Origin: Doris montereyensis
Taxonomy: Eukaryota > Mollusca > Gastropoda > Nudibranchia > Dorididae
Assembly: GCA_037039925.1 (NCBI GenBank)
Contig: JAXRKP010000399.1
Coordinates: 227,866 to 291,865 of the forward strand
Direction of reading: 5' to 3'
Length of the DNA stretch: 64,000 nucleotides
Shown here: positions 1-11,575 of the stretch, one piece after another
How the letters are laid out: every line of letters starts with the position of its first letter
Numbering within the stretch: the first letter of the stretch is position 1
Translations under genes and position numbers: made by a program
Notes under the pieces: generated by a model
Told to the model about the DNA's origin: nothing
What the model saw: only the letters and a program-made list of their open reading frames with translations
The model's database searches: none

Positions 1-82
1 AATATGATGTCAGAAGAAACACACAAAGAAGAAAGAAAGAAAGAAAAAGACGGTAATGATAAGAAACGTAGCAGAGGGGGTG
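1..82. repeat. edge fragment of an interspersed repeat
   Basis: The first bases (GATGTCAGAAGAA followed by ACAC) closely match a stretch near 53667-53690, which reads GATGTCAGAAGAA then GCAC. This suggests the end of the repeat described at 53512-53720. The rest is A/G-rich simple sequence. Only about 20 bases are shared, so the call is weak. Confidence 0.3.
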
Positions 83-494
83 TGAATCCATCCAACATAA
101 CAGGAATATTATGATTGAATCCATCCAACATAACAGGAATATTATGATCCAATCCATCCAACATAACAGGAATATTATGATCCAATCCATCCAACATAAC
201 AGGAATATTATGATTTAATCCATCCAACATAACCGGAATATTATGATCCAATCCATCCAACATAACAGGAATATTATGATCGAATCCATCCAACATAACA
301 GGAATATTATGATCCAATCCATCCAACATAACAGGAATGTTATGATTGAATCCATCCAACATAACAGGAATGTTATGATCGAATCCATCCAACATAACAG
401 GAATATTATGATTGAATCCATCCAACATAACAGGAATATTATGATCCAATCCATCCAACATAACAGGAATATTATGATCCAATCCATCCAACAT
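83..494. repeat. 33-bp minisatellite, about 12.5 copies
   Basis: A tandem array of a 33-bp unit containing CCATCCAACATAACAGGAAT. Copies differ mainly at two positions just before the CCATCC block (TGAA, CCAA or CGAA) and at one position in AATATT/AATGTT. Because 33 is a multiple of three and the unit lacks stops in two frames, both strands show long open frames with an 11-residue period. I do not consider these genes. Confidence 0.95.
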
Positions 495-499
495 GTTTA

Positions 500-760
500 T
501 TGCACACTTCTCCTTCTTCTTCTTAATCTTCTTTCAGCTTGTCCTGTTGTTTGCAGGGTTGCCATAACATATATGCTATTTCTCCATAGATTTTGGTCCA
601 TTGCGTCACTCTTGTCACGGCAATTTCTCTCTTATCTGTATATACATGTAATCCATCCATTTACGTTCTAGTCTTCTTCCTTTTCTAATGCCTAGCACTT
701 CCATCTGTAGCACTCTTTTACCCACGTACTTCTCATCATCTTTTCAAGGTTCTAAGCCAT
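500..760 (-). mobile_element. decayed 3' end of a non-LTR element
   Basis: The stretch begins with CTTCTTCTTCTT and runs through a GTCCTGTTGTTTGCAGGGTT-like block to CTTCCTTTTCTAATGCCT. It resembles the antisense of a widespread LINE 3' terminal region that encodes a Lys/Arg/Gly/Pro-rich C-terminus. No frame is intact. The call rests on remembered family resemblance, so it is tentative. Confidence 0.3.
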
Positions 761-859
761 TGTATTCTACGTGATTAGTCACATATTTTCCATGACATTG
801 GTTCCACCCCTGGATTTTTGCAGATATTCTCATTTCTTTCTTGTCTTTCCTTGTTTATT

Positions 860-1245
860 ACACAATACAAAGCAATGTATGGGAGGCTGAGATGCATTAT
901 CCTGGATCCTTGGCCAAGAACTGAAATGGTCTACTGTGGTGAAAGTGTAACCAGACACTGCTAGAAGAGGAACTTAAGAAAAGAAAATAGAGATGGATTG
1001 GTCATATATTAAGCAAGCCCAAAATATCGACATGACAACATGTCAAGTATTAAAGTGGAATCCCCCAGTACAGGGGAAAACCAGTAGACTGAGGATAACA
1101 TAGAGAAGAGGTTTGAAAGGAGAAATGAAAAGATCTGGAGTCAGGTACATAGAGGTGAAGCGAACAGACCAAGCCTGAAAATAGTGGACGGTTCTTGTCT
1201 GTGGCATAAGCACTACAACTACAAGGCATGAAAGAGCAAAAATAA
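860..1245 (+). pseudogene. decayed LINE reverse transcriptase C-terminus
   Basis: In the plus frame around 960-1020, with one stop, the translation reads approximately RWIGHILSKP. This is the W-x-W-I-G-H-x-L-x-K-P motif near the C-terminus of many RTE/Jockey-type ORF2 proteins. It is followed by KWNPPVQGK, the usual K-W-N-P-Q-G-K block, and a degraded basic segment. Several stops and frame breaks show it is dead. The upstream catalytic part is missing, as expected of a 5'-truncated insertion. The LINE family differs from the one at 9.4, 14.9, 19 and 62.9 kb. Confidence 0.55.
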
Positions 1246-1636
1246 TGACGTAAAACATGGTTCTGCGTGCCGTCAGTGATATTGTATTTTATCGTTCCTC
1301 ATAGACCGAAAGAATGATATTTATAAAGGGGGATTCAGACCATGTGATTTTGTGGCAAGTAATTGCACAAAAAATTATCTGCTAAGAATGCCATTTTGGT
1401 CTTGGGTACAGAAGAACTTTTAAGCTTTTCAAAACCTTTTTGCATTTAAAAATTCTCAGTTGACTTCCTTGATGCAACAAGTAAATTCCAACATTAAGTT
1501 ACTTTGGGTGTGAAAGATTTCAGCAGTGATTTCCCTCTCAGCGTTTGGTAAATCGACTTGCTTATATGGTAAAATGTCTCCACTGTGTATATATCACAAA
1601 TGTTCCAATTATCAATACTTATCATGATGTTTAATA
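1246..1636. other. unassigned AT-rich sequence
   Basis: No convincing coding, RNA or repeat signal was seen. The segment lies between the LINE fragment and a TIR element. Confidence 0.5.
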
Positions 1637-2388
1637 TAGTGGAACCTCTTTACTCAGGAAAGCTTGGTAGACTGTGAAATTGTCCCCATTAGCCGGGTTT
1701 CACGATTACCTGGTGATCTAGGAATTTTGGTTTTCCCTCAACAGTTTGAGGTACCTAAACCAATCTGCTACATCACGTTTTTTCAACGCATCTAGGACTT
1801 GATATCAAAACTTAAATCATTTCTCTTTTTGCTAGCCGTCATGAATAGAGATTGAAACTGATGATGTCTAATGGTATCTTATTCAGCAATGACGAAAACA
1901 AAGTGAGCAGTAGAATACAGAATTAAACAAACAATTTATTATAGCCACAAGACCATTTAACTTGACCAAAATAAACATGGCATTTATCATTGGTGTCATT
2001 CACAGTGCAATCACAGGCTGTGACAATGCACAAGTTTGCTTTATAGGCACCGCTCCATGTGTTGTTAGGTGGATACCCATTTTCACTCCTGCTTAATGGA
2101 TGTCTCACTTAAAACATTGTCTACATGACAATATGTAATATATAAGGATAACACATCTAGCATTAACACAACTGTATTAATTAATTGTTTGGCATGGAAA
2201 ATAAATGCAGATAGCAAGTGAGTGGTGCAATAAATAAGTTTGGAGAAAATGGTGATGATAATCGATGCAAGTCCGCGAAAAAAAATTGTCCCGTTTAGAG
2301 AAGAAAAAATATAGAGAGAAAAATCTGTTCCTTGGGATTTCTTCCCGATTTGCCGGGTTTCAGGTTTCTGATTAGAGAGGTTCCACTG
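1637..2388. mobile_element. non-autonomous pogo-like DNA transposon, 752 bp
   Basis: The left end reads TAGTGGAACCTCTTTACTCA (first base probably C to T). The right end reversed reads CAGTGGAACCTCTCTAATCA. Both termini sit next to TA, at 1635-1636 and 2389-2390, as expected for TA target duplication in the Tc1/mariner/pogo superfamily. CAGT-type ends favour pogo/Tigger. The interior encodes nothing recognisable. Similar termini are found at 47656 and 48530, so this is a family. Confidence 0.75.
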
Positions 2389-2390
2389 TA

Positions 2391-3035
2391 CAATGACATC
2401 TCAAAGTTTAAATTGAACCCTAGTGTCTGTTTGGTCCAGTTGAAGTTAATGAAAAACTGTAAATTACATTAGACATGTTGAATTTTTAGAAAAAAATATC
2501 CAAGTATTTTTTCATTGATTATCAATACCTATGTTTTTCAGACATTTCCAATTAGTACTATTACTATAATTAATTTTTGGGTACTGAAGATCACATTATC
2601 TTTTTTCTCAAATCAACTTTCAATTTGTTCTATCTTAGCCCCGTATTACAGGTTTGTGTGTCGTGATAATGATATAAGGAAAAACAGCTTGACTTAACTC
2701 TCAAACATTCCAGGGTTTTCTTCCTTTTCCAAAATGTTAGCATAATGTGCTGTCTCTAGCTTTGGAATAACTCAACATCAGTAGCTGAAAACATGACATC
2801 ATACCCCTCATTTTGTTCACAATTAGCCACATATTCTATTTTTTGCCAGCTTAGATGAAGATTTTGGTCCTAATTCAATATGACACTGACAGTCATTATG
2901 TATATGAATCGTGTATGATAAAAATGCTCAAAATTGTCATAAAATCTTGGTCATTAAGAGTAAAAAAAAACCTCCAGTTTTATAAAAGTTAGAGATTCAC
3001 CAGGGGCCTATATTCTCAATTGCATACATTTGTTA
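2391..3035. other. unassigned AT-rich sequence
   Basis: A 60-residue open frame at 2515-2697 has no recognisable domain and ordinary AT-rich composition. I see no repeat or RNA signal. Confidence 0.5.
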
Positions 3036-3037
3036 TA

Positions 3038-4016
3038 CAGTGGTGTCGGCCTGAGAACCCGGTCCGCCTTAGAACTCGCTAATTCCATGCAACAGAATTT
3101 TTCTTACTTAAAACTACCCCTTAAGACCCTGCTACTACAACCTTAGAACCTGGTCTGATCGTGAGCTGAGAATCATGAGAAAAAATTCCACACTCAATTT
3201 AATGCTACTACTTGCCGATAACCTGCGATACGTTACAAGTGAATCATAGAAAGACGGGTGGGAAGTCCATTGCATTGGTCAACACTCGTGTAGGTGTAAT
3301 AAACACGTCACACGGATGTGCCAGACTACAAATGACCAGGAAGGCTCGCCACCCGCCCTGTCCATCTTTCATGACCACCTGTGACCATGCCTTGGCGCCT
3401 CGGGCACTACAGACGATTTAAGATTACGTAGCTGTTGCATGCCAAGATGTGGAGGCAAAGCAATTACACGGCTCACATTGCAACACAAAGACAGGTGACA
3501 CTCAGTGACAGGGAGGACAGCCCTCTTATTGTTATGAGTTTTCTCAGGCCGTCTTGCATTTGTGATCAACTTTCCTTTTTTCTGATTGGCTGAAAAATGA
3601 ATAACCAATCACATCGTGTTTTCAACATGTACGTAAGCGATTGTATAAATCGCTACATTCTTTTGTCATAGTCATAAAGCTTCCTTCATTTGCTCAGCTG
3701 GCTGGAGGCTCAACCTATCTACCTGCAAAATTTTTCAAAACATCGCTTCAAGCTCATCTTCAGACTCAGACCATCATATTTCATAATGCCTACACGAGGC
3801 AATTCTCTTGATAACATTAACAAACAGAAACTGCTTATCTATTGGGGGTCTAGTCAAAATTTTATTGTTAAGGGGGATAGCCAATACAAAATATAGGAAT
3901 ATTGAAGTAAAAATACAAGACATGTCTGAGTAAGTGAGTTTATCTTGGAACCCGGTCTGCCTAAGAACCCGCTGTTTCTGTTTCCCCATGACCGGGTTCT
4001 TAGGCGGACACCACTG
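3038..4016. mobile_element. non-autonomous pogo-like DNA transposon, 979 bp
   Basis: The left end is CAGTGGTGTCGGCCTGAGAA followed by CCCGGTC. The right end on the other strand is CAGTGGTGTCCGCCTAAGAA followed by CCCGGTC. The termini are near-identical over about 27 bp. The element is flanked by TA at 3036-3037 and 4017-4018. Sub-terminal copies of the same motif (CCGGTCCGCC near 3060, CCCGGTCTGCC near 3952) suggest internal TIR duplication. The interior has only short open frames without transposase motifs. Confidence 0.85.
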
Positions 4017-4018
4017 TA

Positions 4019-4829
4019 CCGGTATAGAGGGAAACTTTTTCAGGCCTAAATTACATCATACACATGACTGAACTGAATTCAGAGAAGGGGTATCTATGTG
4101 TGAAAATAAGGGATTGGGGTAACTGATGTAATCACATTTGAAGGGTTATTTCTGCTTTGAAACAGTATGTCAATTGCATCAAGTGTCATGTAAACTAAAA
4201 GAGGACTTTCAATGGGTCTTTTACTTTGGTATCATGATCCCTTACAAATAAATGAATTTTCATGGAAAAAAAAACTGTTTCAAATGAGAAATTTCAGTAA
4301 AAAATGAAATTTCAACAGCCATCTCCGTTATCTAAATTAGCTTTTTGACAAATTACAGAATAGGCACATATATGAGCTATTCTCTCTATCTAAAGGATAC
4401 ATAAATAATAGTCATATAATAATGAATTATTAATATTCACATATGTTAACCTCTAGAGAGCCTATTCTGTCATCAGCCTCCCACTTTCACTTGGCCTATA
4501 TCTGTTGTTACAGTAGTTCTACTGTGGCAATGTTCAACTTGACCGTGCACTTGTTCGTCTTTCACTTGAATCAACAAATAACCCAGAGCATCGTCGTGTG
4601 TTTGTTTGTTTGTGGGCGTGCACTTGTATGCGCTTCTGTGTATGAGTGAGGAGAGGGGAATGTGGGCAATGGTTGCTTGGGTTCTATCATCATATGTATA
4701 CCTTACAACAAATGATAGTTGACCGACTTGGTACATGAAGTAATTGTTTCTGTTATGCTTTGTTTTGTTTTGCTTATTGTTTGCTTGTTTGTTTGTTTTT
4801 TATTATCAGTGAAATGATGTTTTGGCAAT
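4019..4829. other. unassigned AT-rich sequence
   Basis: AT-rich, with a TTTGTTTGT-type low-complexity stretch around 4600-4620 and 4750-4800. No feature could be supported. Confidence 0.45.
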
Positions 4830-5026
4830 GACAAAATACAGACACGTCTCGATAGTCTGGACTTAGATAATCCAAATGTCTTGACAAACCGAATAGATGA
4901 TTGGGGGACGGATTTTCTCTCTCTTTATTTGTACCTGGTAATCCGTAAATTGGAGATTCCTGATCCAAATACCTAACTTTTGATAAACCCATACGATATA
5001 GTCTAACCAGTCGACTGAGGGCGCAT
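4830..5026 (+). repeat. Tigger/pogo-like repeat fragment (copy 1)
   Basis: The block ACACGTCTCGATAGTCTGGA, followed by TAGATAATCC and then AATTGGAGATTCCTGATCCA, aligns with 40296-40495 in the same order and orientation. The left end is CAGACACGTCTC next to TA (4836-4837). No right terminus is visible, because the similarity stops near 5030 where the LINE derivative begins. Termini of the form CAG...GTCTCGAT(A/T)(A/G)TC(T/C) resemble Tigger-type TIRs. Confidence 0.55.
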
Positions 5027-5034
5027 TAAAGTTC

Positions 5035-5390
5035 TTGACTGACCAAAGGCTATGGGAGATAACCTCAACAGAAAATCAGAACATGCTGCCTTGTAGGGGG
5101 GGGTCTTGGCTCACCAAATGCTAGAGGTTAATCCCGATAGAAAATCAAAACCTGCTGCCTTGCAGGCTGGTCTTGGCTGAACAAAAGCTAAGGCAGTTAA
5201 CCCTGACTGAAAATCAAAACCAAGGCCTGGTAGGGGGCCTCAAAGGTGACAGTCCCACCACCTACCTAGGGCACAGTGGGCTAATCACCTGCTTACCAAA
5301 AATCAACCGATTTAGAGAAACAAAGATATTATTTACTCATACACAGGAAGGTAGAATAAGAACTGATAAAGAATGAAAGAAAGTCCTGCA
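5035..5390 (+). mobile_element. miniature LINE derivative: 5' UTR joined to 3' tail
   Basis: Positions 5035-5250 hold about three tandem units of roughly 65 bp containing the blocks CTGCCTTG(T/C)AGG, TCTTGGCT and GAAAATCA(A/G)AAC. The same blocks form the presumed 5' UTR of the minus-strand LINE at 14868-17692 (seen there at 17440-17625). Next, CCACCACCTACCTAGGGCA and CCTGCTTACC match that LINE's leader up to about 5315. The sequence then jumps to CATACACAGGAAGG and GAACTGATAAAGAATGAAAG, which match the LINE's extreme 3' end (compare 21369-21412). All of endonuclease and reverse transcriptase is absent. It is probably a non-autonomous derivative mobilised in trans. Confidence 0.7.
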
Positions 5391-6074
5391 CAGTTGACAA
5401 TCTTGTATGACCTCCACTTTGTGCTACAAAGCAAAGATAAGTTTTCATTTCATTTGGCTTAAAGACCTTGCAGTAAAACAAAAACAAGATAAAAGAAAGC
5501 TACACACGTGACACACAGGCCAGGTCTTTTTTTCCGGTTCCAATACCAAAGAATGTAATGTCCATCTTCATTGCAAAGTTTCTCAAGTTTATCTTCAACC
5601 TTGGGGAAACAATCATAAAATATGGAACTAATCATGAACAAATTACAAGCAATTTCCAGAAATTAAAAAAACCTGATAACGAGTCCATCTCAAAGAGATT
5701 TATAGAGACAGTATTCTCATTCAAATATTTATGGCATAAATGGTGAAAGCATTTGAAGCTTGTTCACTAACAGAGAGACCTGACATGTTCTCCATGTAGT
5801 TTCATTCCTACACTGATCAAAAGAAATAAAGCTAAGTGTCACAGTACATTTATTATGGCTTCAATGGTAAATATCTTGAATGATTGTCTCATTGCTCATA
5901 TGCATTGTGTTTTTGCAGTTGAAAAAAGGTACATTGTATATCTAGAAAGAATTCAAATGGTGTTGAATATATATGTGGTGATTAATCATAGTTATGTGAT
6001 CAACAGTAAAAAGTTATCTAAACTTCTAAAAAAATTCTCATTTTAACATTTTTGTGGCATTTGTCATAATTACA
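5391..6074. other. unassigned AT-rich sequence
   Basis: Short open frames at 5558-5746 and 5855-6046 show no recognisable domain and overlap AT-rich tracts. Nothing else was seen. Confidence 0.45.
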
Positions 6075-6540
6075 TAATAATTATTTTAATAATAATAATA
6101 ATAATTATAATAAAATTAAAATGAATAAATGCATTTATATAGCGCCCTTCACCTCTAATAGTCTCATGGCGCTTTACGTAATTAAGACAATAAATACATT
6201 TCAAAATTGAAATTTACAGTCAAAATGACATAAAATGTGAACTGATTAATGACATATGAGGTTTAAAATTTCATTAAAAGAGGAATTGTCATAAGAGTGA
6301 AAAGATACCTTGTGAAAGCATGATTTAAAACATTCGTTAAAAATAGAAGTTTTGAGGGAAGACTTGAATGAGTTTAAAGTTTAAACAGTTCATTCCTTTA
6401 AGACTGTCAGGAAAACCATTCCACAGTGTTGGACCATTGGATCATACAGCATGTTCATTTTTTAAGGAGAACACAAAAAGAGCAAGGAGATCGATTTATA
6501 GATGTTAATATCTTATCAAATTTGAAATTTGCTTGAGTTT
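6075..6540 (+). repeat. interspersed repeat with (AAT)n head and TATAGCGC motif
   Basis: An AAT-rich stretch (6075-6125) leads into GCATTTATATAGCGCCCTTC and GGCGCTTTACGTAATT. A later block, AAAACCATTCCACAGTGTTGG, is also typical. The segment at 14455-14850 has the same layout: AAT-rich head, GCATTTCTATAGCGC, then a GTTGTTTCATA block. Elements of this architecture are common in invertebrate genomes. I cannot name the family. Confidence 0.5.
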
Positions 6541-6639
6541 TTTATGTGGTTGTTTATGTTTCTGTGAGCACTCCTCAAGATAACACGTGTCACAAGTGAC
6601 ATCAAATGATAGAAAGTCCCTATGCTGTATTCCCACTCT

Positions 6640-7345
6640 TCCCACCTACAGCCAGACGGCATTTTTACCACAAATCGGACAAATCTTGTTTATTGCACTA
6701 CTGGATGGATGGAGCTTTCATTGATACCATAACAAAGGCCTAGTATAGGTTCTTTCATTTTTATACAATTTATTTAGAAACGATACCAGCCTAACCTTCA
6801 ACACAACTGTTGTACCATAAAAGCCGGAAATTTTGTCTAAAGTATGGCTGCCTTCATTCGTTTATTCGTATAAATAATTCAAGACTCAAATGGCAGGAGT
6901 AAAGGTACAACAGCTGTTGCCATAATTCTAGATCGGCCATTGTTGATTCCACATCGATTCTCTAACTCCATGTGCAATTTGACGTTTTGAAATCATTGTC
7001 GTTCCTAAGATTTGCTCAGTCTAAGTTTTGCTCATAAAATAGTCTATTTTTTTTTATTATATAAGATAGGTTTATATGCGAGACAACATTCAACGGAAAA
7101 AATTGTTAAAACTGCAATTTTCTTAAAATGTTACTTTGTGACAGTGATATGCGATATACTTTTTTATTCATTGCTCGATTGCCCACAAATTTGGTATAAA
7201 CGCACACAAAAAAAAAATCATCCAGTAGTGATTTTTTATTCAAATTTTGGAAAGGAATTTTGTGTGATTAAATTTGTCAAAAAATGGAAAGGTTGCTATA
7301 TGCATTTCCAAAAAATTTCAATTGGATATTTTAAAACCACAGAGT
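6640..7345 (+). repeat. about 700-bp interspersed repeat, copy 1
   Basis: A colinear match to 55560-56245 includes TTATTGCACTACTGGA, GGTTCTTTCATTTT, CCGGAAATTTTGTCTAAAGT (CCCGAAATTTTGTC in copy 2), GTGATATGCGAT and CAAATTTGGTATA. The 112-residue open frame at 7012-7350 lies in it, has no known domain and is not conserved as a frame in copy 2. I infer a repeat rather than a gene. Type unknown. Confidence 0.65.
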
Positions 7346-8361
7346 TGTGATAAAGAATCATAATCCAACCCTTGAATTTGACAAACCGAGTTCTAGTATG
7401 GCATCAATACAGTCGTGACATAACTTGCTTGAATGGAACATGGTTTGACCACAGAGGCACTAATATTATATGGATGTGTGAATGCTTTTTATTCTTTCTA
7501 AGTGAAAGTCATTTACAGCCAGACTAATATAGAATGAGGACTTGATGTTTCGCCCCTTCTGAAAGATAAGACATATTGCATAGCAGACAAAAGAATTTGA
7601 CATGGATTGCTGTAAATGACTGTTGCTTAAAAACAAATTCACACATCTGTATAATATTGGTGTCTTTGTGGCACAACAATTTTTCCATTAAAACAAGCTC
7701 TTGCATGACTGTATTGATTTTATTCCTCTTGGGAGAGCAACAGATTGAAATTTAAGCGCTATAATACCAGAACTTGGTTTTTCAATCATTTGTTTTCTTA
7801 AGTGGACTATGATTCTTTATTACAACTCGATGGTTGTAAGTGATATCCAACTGAAATTTGACAAGCTTTTGGCCAAAGAATGCACCAATAGGAGCAATAA
7901 TTTTCATAATTTTGTAGAGAGATTTCTCTGTTCTACATGCAAAATGGGCATTAAAGGAGCCTTTAGAAAACGTCATTAAAAGCCAATTCCAGGAGAATAA
8001 ATGGCAAAGAATGGCCAAAATCAATAAAGTTTGAAACAGACAAAACACTTTCACAGTAAGCGAGTATTTTACATTGGTTTTTTTATATACTTTTTTGCTT
8101 GTCTAATATAAAACTCTGATGGATAGAAAGAAGGAACAAGTCAATCAATTGATCAAGCAAGCATGCACACAATCTCTTTCTCTCATTTGGTCTCTCTCTC
8201 CTTCTTTACCCTTATTTCCCCCTCAAGTCTACAACAAATATCAATAATTCATTCATGAGGAGGAAAGGAATCCAATCGTAATCTGTCGTATGTGCGAAGA
8301 AATTGTTATTATAAAAATATTGTTATCCACATTTTCAAAACTATGACAGGTACTTTGTATA
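7346..8361. other. unassigned AT-rich sequence
   Basis: Short open frames on the minus strand (7524-7706, 7782-8054) have no recognisable motif. CT-rich low complexity lies near 8170-8225. Nothing else is supported. Confidence 0.45.
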
Positions 8362-9373
8362 CAGTACATGCGGCCTAAGAACACACTCCTTTGGGAAGTC
8401 AGAAAAAATCATGTTTGGAGACAGACTGTAGTAGTTGGTGGAGTGCTGATCTTTTTACGCCACATGTCAATCATGTAATAAATATCTATCAGTTTAATGA
8501 GGGACAAGGTCAACTTATCAGGGAAAGGAACATTCTGTAGCCAATGAGAATCCATTTTTACCTGACAGGCATGCAACAAATCAATGGAAGTTTCCTCATT
8601 CACGTACATCGTATTGTTTGCACTCCCATCTTTGACTTGATTGACAGCCATTAACCTCACTATTTTGTGCACGTAACATCCTGTTCGCCTTGCTTACCAG
8701 GCAATAACCCGCCTAGCGAGGTCGCATGAACAGTCAGATGATTTTGGTTCTGGGTTTTGAGGGCTTTTACAGTCACTCTCCTTATCCCTGTTCTTCTCAT
8801 ATCATGATTAATAATTAAACATTATTTAACCATACCCCTTTCATTTAAGACTGCATCATGTATGAGCCTGGTTCATTCTCTTTTTTATATACGAAATGAT
8901 GCTCAAATCACGTAATCCCAGCAATAACGTCTATGGGCCTTACACCACACCAAACAGAAAATCTATATCTACAAAGAGGCAAAAGAGATATGATAGCATG
9001 TTAAATGGGCATACTCATCATTAAATCCTGTGGTTGTAGTGATGTGTCTTGGGTGCATAGTGATTGTAATATTATGTTGCGTATTATGTCTCGGGTTGAA
9101 TGATGATATTTGCGTCTGTCTGCCATGACTTGCAAGAAAGTTGCAATTTACACATCTTGGTACATTTACTTGATATATTTACTTCAATTTTTTGGTCTAA
9201 TTTTAAGAATACTATATTTATTTGAACGTATACCATTTAACAGCTTAATTATTTTTGATTGTTAGTGTGCATTGATCCATGACTTTTATATGGTATATTA
9301 TTGAATTTAGTATGTCCTTGTTATATTTCACCATTTTATGCACATCTGTGAAAAGAATTTCCCGAAAGGGATT

Positions 9374-10050
9374 AATTTCTTTCTTTCTTTATCAGTTCCT
9401 ATTCTACCTTTCGATGTATGGGTTCAGATGCCCGAGATGATCTTTCTCCAGGATGCCCTGTCCTGGCATTTTCTGTTTCCTTCCAAAAAAAGTTAAATTT
9501 CTATGTTTCAATGCCTCTTTTATATCTTCTTCCCACTTTCTCCGAGGTCTGCCTTTTGGTCTTTTACCTTGGGCTTTGTTGTATACTGATTTTGCTATTC
9601 TATTGTCATTCATTCTGTTTACATGCCCAAACCATCTCAATTGATTTGTTTCTATCTTAGTTTTTATGCTATCTGCTTTGGTTTGATCTCTTATTGTTGT
9701 GTTTCAGATTTTGTCTCTTTTAGTTTTCCCTACTACTCTTCTTAGATATTTCATTTCAGCTGCCTGTACTCTACTGTATTCTCTACTGTCTCAAGTCCAA
9801 GTTTCGCTGCCATAGAGGAGAGTAGAACAATAAACTGTATTGTATACTGCCATTTTGGTTTTGTTGACAATTCTTGCTTACCTACAAATGCCTTTCCTAG
9901 ATGGTTATATATTGCACTTGCCTTTTTGATTCTCTGGCCGATTTCTTCTCTTAGTTTTCCCTCTGAGTCAATCATTACTCCTGGGTAATTGTAGCTTTGA
10001 ACTTGTTCTAAATACTCCCTGCCAAATTGAAGATTTCGTGTTTAAGCTTC
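9374..10050 (-). pseudogene. 5'-truncated LINE copy A (ORF2 C-terminus and 3' end)
   Basis: On the minus strand the frame at 9640-9404 reads MRWFGHVNRMNDNRIAKSVY, followed by a GKRPKGRPRRKWEEDI block. This is the basic C-terminal tail of the same ORF2 as copies B, C and D. The sequence ends in the family's ATAAAGAAAGAAAG-type terminus at about 9374. Upstream, the LLYGSETW-like region and the IQFIVLLSSMAAKLG segment (9975-9751) are frame-shifted. Truncation near 10050 removes the catalytic reverse transcriptase. Confidence 0.8.
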
Positions 10051-10073
10051 CTAGTATAATTTTATTATTATTA

Positions 10074-10340
10074 AGGGTACTCGGTTGTCCAGAGGCAAGG
10101 TGTCGTCCTCTCAACCAAAAGGTAGTGGGTTCAAGCCCCACCAACGGTTGAAACTTTTCTAGAATTTTTTCGAGCACAATGTAGGTGGAACGACACCTAG
10201 TCCCATCGGAGACGGACAATAAAAGGAAGTCCGTGTGCAGATCACAACACTTTGTGGACGTTAAAGTTCCCTTGGCTGTTAAAATCTACCAAATACCCCG
10301 AGATCACCTTAGTTGTGGATGTGGGTAAATTGAATTAAAT
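10074..10340 (+). mobile_element. tRNA-derived SINE, copy 1 (best preserved)
   Basis: The head resembles a tRNA: an A-box-like GGTTGTCCAGAGG (10083-10095) and a B-box GTGGGTTCAAGCCCC about 30 bp downstream. The body contains GTCCCATCGGAGACGG and GATCACAACACTTTGTGG. The tail contains CCCCGAGATCACCTTAG and ATGTGGGTAAATTGA. Three more copies occur on the minus strand at 22382-22690, 25896-26173 and 51037-51327. It abuts LINE copy A through a short ATT-rich linker. The internal RNA polymerase III promoter is inferred from the boxes. Confidence 0.8.
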
Positions 10341-11469
10341 AAAAAAACAAATATTAATGTTATTATTATTATTATTTCCCAGTCTAACCCACACTCAACC
10401 TATTTCTTAGAAAGATACGATACAAGAACACACAGGGGCTTCCATCTCACTGTAGGCCTTGTACTCTCTACAAAATGGACAAAACCAAAGAATCTTATCT
10501 ACGTGTGACACGACTTCTGAACAATTGTCAATTACATCAATAACAACAAGCTCCACCCACAAGCAAGAAATAGTAACTGATACAAGATATCAGTGGCACA
10601 CATTGCATACTTATGGTCAGCTTGAATGGAAGCCCTGACTTTCAGTCAATAAAAAGACAACAATCAGGGGGCATTGTGCTAAGGATTTTATCAAACGTCA
10701 AATTATATCTTCACCTCTTTTTCACATAAGAATGGAGACTGGTGTGGAATGTACAAGGGAAAGTTGAAGCTTACATCTGGGTATAACAACGAAGAACAAA
10801 GAGACTTTGATATCTAAAACAGATCGCTTCACATGTTCACGATGGCATGTCTTGTATCTGAACAAGAGGAAGGGCAGTTATTTGAAGTGTATAGACAATA
10901 GAGAATATAAAAATCTATCTGGTTACTTTACAGATATGGACTAAGGAGGGAGGCTAACATTTTAGTAACATTGAAAAGTGGGGGAAGATGTGAAAAAACC
11001 ACTGCATTTGCGTATGGGGTAAGGTTGTCTGAGAGGAGGGGGCTTACTGTTGAACTCTAGGAAGAAAACAACAAGACTAAAGAATGATGGTCACTCTGGT
11101 CACTCATGACATTGTAAAGGACAAGGGAGGGTGATAACCAAAGGGTAGGGAGGAGGTTTTGAAACAATGGGACGTATTCTGTTGTAAGCAAATGGGTGAG
11201 CTTTGAGGGCAACGTAGTGCAAAAGTTCTACACTCTACACGGATAGGTGAACATAACATTCTTTAATGACCAGTTTGCTTGGCCGGGATGGATGAAATTG
11301 ACAAAATTGCCATCTAGCAAGTAGAGAGAATTTTCTATCCAAACCTATCTATTATAGCTGAGGGACCTGGCTTCATTATCTACACATCTGGTTTGATTGA
11401 AATACCTTCATGCTTGAAATTTATGAAAACAGACATTTGACTTGACACCTTTAACACGTCTGTTGAAAT

Positions 11470-11575
11470 TCGTGTTGTTAGCCCCTCTGGGCGTGTTGTT
11501 AGCCCCTCTGGGCGTGTTGTTAGCCCCTCTGGGCGTGTTGTTAGCCCCTCTGGGCGTGTTGTTAGAGTTAATTCA
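11470..11575. repeat. 21-bp minisatellite, five copies
   Basis: Unit CGTGTTGTTAGCCCCTCTGGG is repeated with almost no divergence. It lies inside the 3.3-kb TIR element near its right end. Confidence 0.95.

Noticed and set aside
83..494. CRISPR-like array
   Set aside because: Units are directly adjacent with no unique spacers. This and the other arrays (11.47, 13.69, 24.5, 32.3, 38.1 and 40.8 kb) are minisatellites in a eukaryotic genome.
215..671. Open frames in the 33-bp array as a peptide-repeat gene
   Set aside because: The 11-residue period follows from unit length. Frames exist on both strands and have no upstream start context or codon bias.
8574..8660. Additional CARD-gene exon (frame ...NEETSIDLLHACQ ending CAG|GTAAAA)
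   Set aside because: The donor is plausible, but no acceptor gives the phase 0 entry required after 12130. The interval also lies inside the putative 3.3-kb TIR element.
11048..11056. 9-bp microexon on the minus strand (acceptor TTGTTTTCTTCCTAG, donor ACA|GTAAGC)
   Set aside because: The splice signals are attractive and it is phase 0-0, but nine bases carry no independent evidence. It sits within the putative TIR element, and nothing in phase was found downstream.
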